Source: Pelomonas paludis (GTDB taxonomy: Bacteria; Pseudomonadota; Gammaproteobacteria; Burkholderiales; Burkholderiaceae_C). From it: a stretch of DNA of 64,000 nucleotides. Positions 59,222 to 64,000 of this stretch are shown here, piece by piece. The position numbers were made by a program, and so were the translations under genes. The notes under the pieces were generated by a model that worked only from the letters and a program-made list of their open reading frames with translations, was not told where the DNA came from and did no database searches. Location: assembly GCF_039872745.1 (NCBI RefSeq), contig NZ_JBDPZD010000002.1, forward strand, positions 930,001-994,000, read 5' to 3'. The first letter of the stretch is position 1. Each line of letters opens with the position of its first letter.

Positions 59222-60615
59222 CTTCGATGCCCCACAAGATGATGACTTTGCAGGATGCCCAGGCACTGGTGCCGGGCAGCCAGCTCGTGGGCGACGGCAG
59301 CGTCGCCTTCCAGCGCGTGCACACCGACACCCGCAGCCTGCAGGCCGGTGACCTGTTTGTCGCCCTGCGCGGCGAGCGCTTTGACGCGGCGGACTTTCTG
59401 CCCCAGGCGCAAGCGGCCGGCGCGGTGGCCGCCATCGCCGAACGTGGCCTGGGCACCATGCCCGGCCTGCTGGTGCCCGATGCGCGAGTAGCCCTGGGCC
59501 AGCTCGCCGCCGGCTGGCGCCGCCAGCACCGCATCCCGCTGATCGCCGTCACCGGCTCCAACGGCAAGACCACGGTCACGCAGATGATCGCCAGCATCCT
59601 GCGCGCCTACGTGGGTGGGGCGGGTGATGCTGCGCTGGCCACCCAAGGCAACTTCAACAACGAGATCGGCGTGCCGCTGACGCTCCTGCGCCTGCGGCAT
59701 GACGACACGCTCTCGCACCGCATCGCCGTGATCGAGCTGGGCATGAACCACCCGGGCGAGATTGCGCCGCTGGCCGCCATGGCCGCGCCCACCGTGGCCC
59801 TCGTCAACAACGCGCAGCGCGAGCACCAGGAGTTCATGACCTCGGTCGAGGCCGTGGCGCGCGAGAACGGCGAGGTCATCAGCGCACTGGCGCCCAGCGG
59901 CTGCGCCGTCTTCCCGGCCGAGGACGTGTGCGCCCCCATCTGGCTGGAGCTGGCCGGCAGCCGCCCGCACCTGAGCTTTGCGCTCAAGGGCGAAGCCGAC
60001 GTGACCGGCAGCGCGCGCTGGCGCGGCGACTACTGGGCGCTGGAGCTGCACACCCCCGCCGGCACGGCCCCCGTGCAGTTGCACATGGCCGGCGAGCACA
60101 ACCTGCGCAATGCGCTGGCTGCCACCGCCTGCGCGCTGGCCGCCGGCGTGCCGCTGGCCGCCATCGTGGCGGGGCTGGATGCCTTCCGCGCCGTCAAGGG
60201 CCGCAGCGAGTTGAAGACCGACGCACGCGGCCGCCTGCTGATCGACGACACCTACAACGCCAACCCCGACAGCGTGCGCGCCGCCATCGACGTGCTGGCC
60301 GGCCTGCCCTCGCCGCAGTGGCTGATCCTCGGGGACATGGGCGAGGTGGGCGAGCAAGGCCCGGCCTTCCACCGCGAAGTGGGCCGCTATGCGGCAGCGC
60401 GCGGCATCACCTGGCTGTGGACCGCCGGCCAGGCCGCGCGCGACACCGCCACCGCCTTTGGCGACCGCGCCCGCGCTTTCGACACCACCGCAGCGCTGAT
60501 CGCCGCGCTGCCCGAACAACCCAAAGCCGCGCTGATGCTCGTCAAGGGCTCGCGCTTCATGAAGATGGAAACCGTGGTCGCCGCCCTGCAATCCACCCCC
60601 GAGGGAGCCGCCTGA
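59218..60615 (+). CDS. murF: UDP-MurNAc-pentapeptide synthetase MurF
   Basis: MurF joins D-Ala-D-Ala to the UDP-MurNAc-tripeptide. The 465-residue protein has HTDTRSLQAGDLFVAL, the ATP loop AVTGSNGKTTVTQM, ATQGNFNNEIGVPLTLL and IDDTYNANPDSVRAAI. The GTG start on the murE stop was chosen; an ATG three codons on is possible. The stop overlaps the mraY start (TGATG). Confidence 0.96.
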   Translation: MTSMPHKMMTLQDAQALVPGSQLVGDGSVAFQRVHTDTRSLQAGDLFVALRGERFDAADFLPQAQAAGAVAAIAERGLGTMPGLLVPDARVALGQLAAGWRRQHRIPLIAVTGSNGKTTVTQMIASILRAYVGGAGDAALATQGNFNNEIGVPLTLLRLRHDDTLSHRIAVIELGMNHPGEIAPLAAMAAPTVALVNNAQREHQEFMTSVEAVARENGEVISALAPSGCAVFPAEDVCAPIWLELAGSRPHLSFALKGEADVTGSARWRGDYWALELHTPAGTAPVQLHMAGEHNLRNALAATACALAAGVPLAAIVAGLDAFRAVKGRSELKTDARGRLLIDDTYNANPDSVRAAIDVLAGLPSPQWLILGDMGEVGEQGPAFHREVGRYAAARGITWLWTAGQAARDTATAFGDRARAFDTTAALIAALPEQPKAALMLVKGSRFMKMETVVAALQSTPEGAA

Positions 60616-61793
60616 TGCTCTTCAGCCTGGCCCAGTGGCTGCAAGCCCATTACCCGGAACTCGGCTTCCTGCGCGTGTTCCAGTACATCACCTTCCGCGC
60701 CGTGATGGCGGCGATGACCTCGCTGCTGATCGGCCTGGCCTTTGGCCCCTGGGTGATCCGCAAGCTGACCGAGATGAAGATCGGCCAGCCCATCCGCGAG
60801 TACGGCATGCAGACCCACCTGGGCAAGCGCGGCACGCCCACCATGGGCGGCGTGCTGGTGCTGATCGGCATCGGCGCCTCGACCCTGCTGTGGTTCGACT
60901 GGACCAACCGCTTCGTCTGGGTGGTGATGATCGTCACCATGGGCTTCGGCGCCATCGGCTGGGTGGACGACTGGCGCAAGGTCGTCGACAAGAACCCCGA
61001 GGGCATGAAGAGCCGCGAGAAGTTCTTCTGGCAATCCTTGATCGGCCTTCTGGCGGCTTTCTATCTCGCCTTCAGCGTCTCAGAGAACAACATCCTCGGC
61101 GTGGTGCAGCTCTGCTACCGCTGGGTCAGCAGCGGCTTCTCGACCGACCTGCCCCCGAAGGCCGACCTGATGCTGCCCTTCGTCAAGACCATCAGCATGC
61201 CGCTGGGGGTCTGGGGCTTCATGGCCCTGGCCTACTTCGTCATCGTCGGCACCAGCAATGCCGTCAACTTCACCGATGGGCTCGATGGTCTGGCCATCAT
61301 GCCGGTGGTGATGGTGGGCTCGGCGCTGGGCGTGTTCGCCTACGTGACGGGCTCGTCGGTCTTCTCCAAGTACCTGCTCTTCCCCTACATCCCCGGCGCG
61401 GGCGAGCTGATGATCTTCTGCGCCGCCATGGCGGGCGCGGGCCTGGCCTTCTTGTGGTTCAACGCGCACCCGGCTCAGGTCTTCATGGGTGATGTGGGCG
61501 CACTGTCGCTGGGCGGCGCGCTCGGCACCATCGCCGTCATCACACGGCAGGAGATCGTGCTGGCCATCATGGGCGGCGTCTTCGTGGCCGAAGTGCTGTC
61601 GGTGATGCTGCAGGTGAGCTGGTTCAAGTACACCAAGAATAGGTTTGGCGAGGGCCGCCGCATCTTCCGCATGGCGCCGCTGCACCACCACTTCGAGAAG
61701 AAGGGCTGGGCTGAGACGCAGGTCGTCGTGCGCTTCTGGATCATCACCATGCTGCTGTGCCTCGTCGGCCTGGCATCACTCAAGCTGCGGTAA
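60615..61793 (+). CDS. mraY: Phospho-MurNAc-pentapeptide transferase MraY
   Basis: MraY makes lipid I by moving phospho-MurNAc-pentapeptide to undecaprenyl phosphate in the inner membrane. The 392-residue protein has ten predicted helices. Conserved motifs are GKRGTPTMGG, GAIGWVDDWRKV, NAVNFTDGLDGLA, the HPAQVFMGDVGAL loop and APLHHHFEKKGW (HHH motif). Confidence 0.97.
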   Translation: MLFSLAQWLQAHYPELGFLRVFQYITFRAVMAAMTSLLIGLAFGPWVIRKLTEMKIGQPIREYGMQTHLGKRGTPTMGGVLVLIGIGASTLLWFDWTNRFVWVVMIVTMGFGAIGWVDDWRKVVDKNPEGMKSREKFFWQSLIGLLAAFYLAFSVSENNILGVVQLCYRWVSSGFSTDLPPKADLMLPFVKTISMPLGVWGFMALAYFVIVGTSNAVNFTDGLDGLAIMPVVMVGSALGVFAYVTGSSVFSKYLLFPYIPGAGELMIFCAAMAGAGLAFLWFNAHPAQVFMGDVGALSLGGALGTIAVITRQEIVLAIMGGVFVAEVLSVMLQVSWFKYTKNRFGEGRRIFRMAPLHHHFEKKGWAETQVVVRFWIITMLLCLVGLASLKLR

Positions 61794-61797
61794 TGGC

Positions 61798-61870
61798 CCA
61801 CCCCCGAAGCGCTTCGCGCCTCCCCCTCAAGGGGGCGCCCCAAGTGGCCCGGCAAAGCCGGTTCCACCGG
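61798..61870. repeat. REP-like G/C hairpin between mraY and murD
   Basis: The spacer contains CGCCTCCCCCTCAAGGGGGC and AGCGCTTCGC, similar in layout to the element at 57640-57708. The rest of the 138-bp gap before murD has no gene. Confidence 0.6.
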
Positions 61871-61931
61871 GGCCGCTGGGCTATGCACGCTTTCTCGACA
61901 CTGGCCGCCGACACGGCAACGGAGGTGCCTC

Positions 61932-63548
61932 GTGCGAGTTAAGTTGCCCTCCCTGCATGGCCAGCACGTGCTGGTCCTGGGCCTCGGTGACTCGGGCCTG
62001 GCCATGGCGCGCTGGTGCGCGCGTTTTGGCAGCACGGTGACGGTGTGGGACTCGCGCGAGAACCCGCCGCAACGCGAGCGCTTGGGCGACGCGGGCCGCT
62101 TCGTCAGCGGCGCGGTGCCGGTGGAGGGCATCAGCCTCGTGCTCAAGAGCCCAGGCCTGGCGCCGCACGATGCGCGCATCGCCCCGGCGCTGCAGGCGGG
62201 CGTGCCGGTCAAGGGCGAGCTCGACCTGTTTGCCGACGCCTTGGCGGCCTTGAAGGCTCAGGCCCAGTATGCGCCCAAGGTGCTGGCCATCACCGGCACC
62301 AATGGCAAGACCACCACCACCTGCATGACCGCACTGCTGGTGGAACGCGCTGGCCTGCGCGTGGGCCTGGCCGGCAACATCGGCCCGACCCTGCTCGACA
62401 CGCTCTGGACCGCGCTCGACGCCGAGCCCGAGCCACAGCCGGTGGAGCCGCCCGCGCCCGTGGAGCTGGCCGAGGGCGAGGAGCCCCTGCCCATCGAGCC
62501 GCCCCCGCCGCCGGGCCCCAGCTTCGAGGTGCTGCCCGAGGCCTGGGTGCTGGAGCTCTCGTCCTTCCAGCTCGACGGTGTGGAAGGCTTCGAGCCCACC
62601 GCAGGCGCCGTACTCAACCTCACGCAAGACCACCTCGACTGGCACGGCGACATGGCCGCCTATGGCGCCGCCAAGGCGCGCGTCTTTGGCGCCGAGGGCC
62701 TGCTCGTCATCAACCGCGACGACCCGCTGGTGGAGGCGATGGTGCCGGCCCCCGTGTTCGTCAAAGGGTCGCGCGGCAAGCCGGGGCGCACGCACACTCG
62801 CCAGGTCTGCCGCTTCGGACTCAATGCGCCGACGCAGCCGGGCGATTTCGGCCTGGTCGAGGAGGGTGGCATTGCCTGGCTGGTGCGTGCCCGCGAGCTG
62901 GACCCGACCATCAAGCGCGGCAAGAACGCCGAGGCCGAAGAGCTGATCATCCAGCGCCTGATGCCCGCCGATGCGCTGCGCGTGCGCGGCCGGCACAACG
63001 CGGCCAATGCCCTGGCCGCGCTGGCCCTGGCCAGTGCCGCCGGCTGCGAGCTGGCACCCATGCTGCACGGCCTGCGCGAGTACCGCGGCGAGCCGCACCG
63101 CGTGGAGCCCGTGGGCCGCATCGACGACGTCGAGTTCTACGACGACTCCAAGGGCACAAACGTCGGCGCCACCGTGGCGGCCATCTTGGGCCTGGGAGCA
63201 GACCGCGCACCCGCCAAGCTGGTGCTGATCCTCGGCGGCGACGGCAAGGGCCAGGACTTCAGCCCGCTGGCCGAGCCACTAGCGCGCTACGGCCGTGCAG
63301 TCGCCTTGATCGGCCGCGATGCCGCGCAGATCGAAGCGGCCACCACTGGCGCCGGCATCACGATGCAACACCACGCCAGCGTCGAGGCCGCCACGCGCTG
63401 GTGCCTGGAGCAGGCGCAAGCGGGAGACAGCGTGCTGCTCTCCCCGGCCTGCGCCAGCCTCGACATGTTCCGCAACTACGCGCACCGGGCCGAGGTCTTC
63501 ATCGCGGCCGTGCAGCAGCTGGCCGACGAGCGGGGGGCCACGCTGTGA
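61932..63548 (+). CDS. murD: UDP-MurNAc-L-alanine:D-glutamate ligase MurD, with an acidic proline-rich insert
   Basis: MurD adds D-glutamate to UDP-MurNAc-L-Ala. The 538-residue protein has VLVLGLGDSGLAMARW, the ATP loop AITGTNGKTTTTCM, LNLTQDHLDWHGDM and YDDSKGTNVGATVAA. It is about 100 residues longer than E. coli MurD. Part of the excess is an insert of Glu/Pro repeats at residues about 163-197 (AEPEPQPVEPPAPVELAEG). The GTG start precedes VKLPSLHGQHVLVLG. The stop overlaps the ftsW start. Confidence 0.94.
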   Translation: MRVKLPSLHGQHVLVLGLGDSGLAMARWCARFGSTVTVWDSRENPPQRERLGDAGRFVSGAVPVEGISLVLKSPGLAPHDARIAPALQAGVPVKGELDLFADALAALKAQAQYAPKVLAITGTNGKTTTTCMTALLVERAGLRVGLAGNIGPTLLDTLWTALDAEPEPQPVEPPAPVELAEGEEPLPIEPPPPPGPSFEVLPEAWVLELSSFQLDGVEGFEPTAGAVLNLTQDHLDWHGDMAAYGAAKARVFGAEGLLVINRDDPLVEAMVPAPVFVKGSRGKPGRTHTRQVCRFGLNAPTQPGDFGLVEEGGIAWLVRARELDPTIKRGKNAEAEELIIQRLMPADALRVRGRHNAANALAALALASAAGCELAPMLHGLREYRGEPHRVEPVGRIDDVEFYDDSKGTNVGATVAAILGLGADRAPAKLVLILGGDGKGQDFSPLAEPLARYGRAVALIGRDAAQIEAATTGAGITMQHHASVEAATRWCLEQAQAGDSVLLSPACASLDMFRNYAHRAEVFIAAVQQLADERGATL

Positions 63549-64000
63549 ACCTGCTGGCCTGGCTCCAAGCCCTGAAGCAGCGCCTGCTGGCGCCCAAGGA
63601 AGAAGACGCCAGCGTGCCGGTGCGCGACTGGGTCTCCACCTCGGCCGGGCGGCCCACGCAGCTGCAGGGCTTTGACACCACCCTCGTGTGGGTCGTCGTC
63701 GCGCTGATGGCCTGGAGCCTGCTGATGGTCTATTCGGCCTCCATCGCCCTGCCCGACAGCCCGCGCTTTGCCAAGTACCAGCCCACGCACTTCCTGACGC
63801 GGCATTGCATCGCCATTGGCGTGGCCGTGGTGGCTGCGCTCGTCACCGTGCAGGTGCCGGTGCAGACCTGGGAGCGCGTCGCGCCCTGGGTGTTTGTCAC
63901 GGCCCTGGTGCTGCTGGTGGCGGTGCTGGTGCCCGGCGTGGGCAAGGTAGTCAACGGCGCACGCCGCTGGATCCCACTGGGGGTGATGAACTTCCAGCCC
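63545..64000 (+). CDS. ftsW: Septal peptidoglycan glycosyltransferase FtsW (3' end outside window)
   Basis: FtsW polymerises septal peptidoglycan together with FtsI. The visible 152 residues have a cytosolic start and three helices: TTLVWVVVALMAWSLLMVYSASIAL, CIAIGVAVVAALVTVQV and APWVFVTALVLLVAVLV. The family motif GVGKVVNGARRWIPLGVMNFQP follows. The GTG start overlaps the murD stop. The gene runs off the right edge. Confidence 0.95.
   Translation, partial: MNLLAWLQALKQRLLAPKEEDASVPVRDWVSTSAGRPTQLQGFDTTLVWVVVALMAWSLLMVYSASIALPDSPRFAKYQPTHFLTRHCIAIGVAVVAALVTVQVPVQTWERVAPWVFVTALVLLVAVLVPGVGKVVNGARRWIPLGVMNFQP

Overview
This is a GC-rich chromosomal segment of a betaproteobacterium in the order Burkholderiales, close to the Comamonadaceae / Sphaerotilaceae (Rubrivivax-Leptothrix-Ideonella) group. 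I infer this from four things: the slmA / pyrimidine-5'-nucleotidase / argB neighbourhood, the complete division-cell wall (dcw) gene order, GspA-GspB and UbiM-type genes, and short G/C hairpin repeats between dcw genes that are familiar from that group. No rRNA or tRNA gene was recognised.

Layout. 0-5 kb (minus strand): the end of the histidine operon (hisE, and hisI fused behind a NUDIX domain), an AAA ATPase, slmA, a LuxR-type response regulator, a HAD nucleotidase and argB. 5-16.4 kb (mostly minus strand): an accessory block of small enzymes and transporters. It holds four separate GFA-fold (CENP-V/GFA) proteins, a flavin monooxygenase, an isochorismatase-cupin fusion, a VOC protein behind a textbook LexA box, MAPEG, GNAT, LysE, Gdx/SugE, YCII and SRPBCC proteins. 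16.5-22.2 kb: the SOS mutagenesis cassette imuA-imuB-dnaE2 behind a LexA box and a 152-bp palindrome.

22.2-31.3 kb: a defence island. An Xre-type HTH gene overlaps a nucleotidyltransferase-fold gene (toxin-antitoxin-like). Next comes a complete type II-C CRISPR-Cas locus: a divergent tracrRNA with promoter and terminator, cas9, cas1, cas2, and an array of 43 uniform 36-bp repeats plus a degenerate 44th repeat in register. The tracrRNA shows that crRNAs are read from the minus strand, opposite to the cas genes.

31.3-41.2 kb: a cupin, a PEP-CTERM protein behind a sigma-54 promoter, a 31-bp-TIR MITE-like element whose ends provide the stop codons of both flanking genes, a VOC protein, a two-domain fatty acyl-CoA reductase, a PhaF-like phasin, a patatin, and an ECF sigma factor with a membrane Ser/Thr kinase. 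41.3-47 kb: a two-partner secretion pair (TpsA with a long Ala-Pro hexamer repeat, and TpsB). 47-53.5 kb: a UbiM-like hydroxylase, gspB-gspA, a Bug-type solute-binding protein and several small proteins. 53.7-53.9 kb: another MITE-like palindrome. 54.1-64 kb: the dcw cluster mraZ-rsmH-ftsL-ftsI-murE-murF-mraY-murD-ftsW (ftsW is cut by the window end), behind a promoter carrying four MraZ-box repeats at exact 10-bp spacing.
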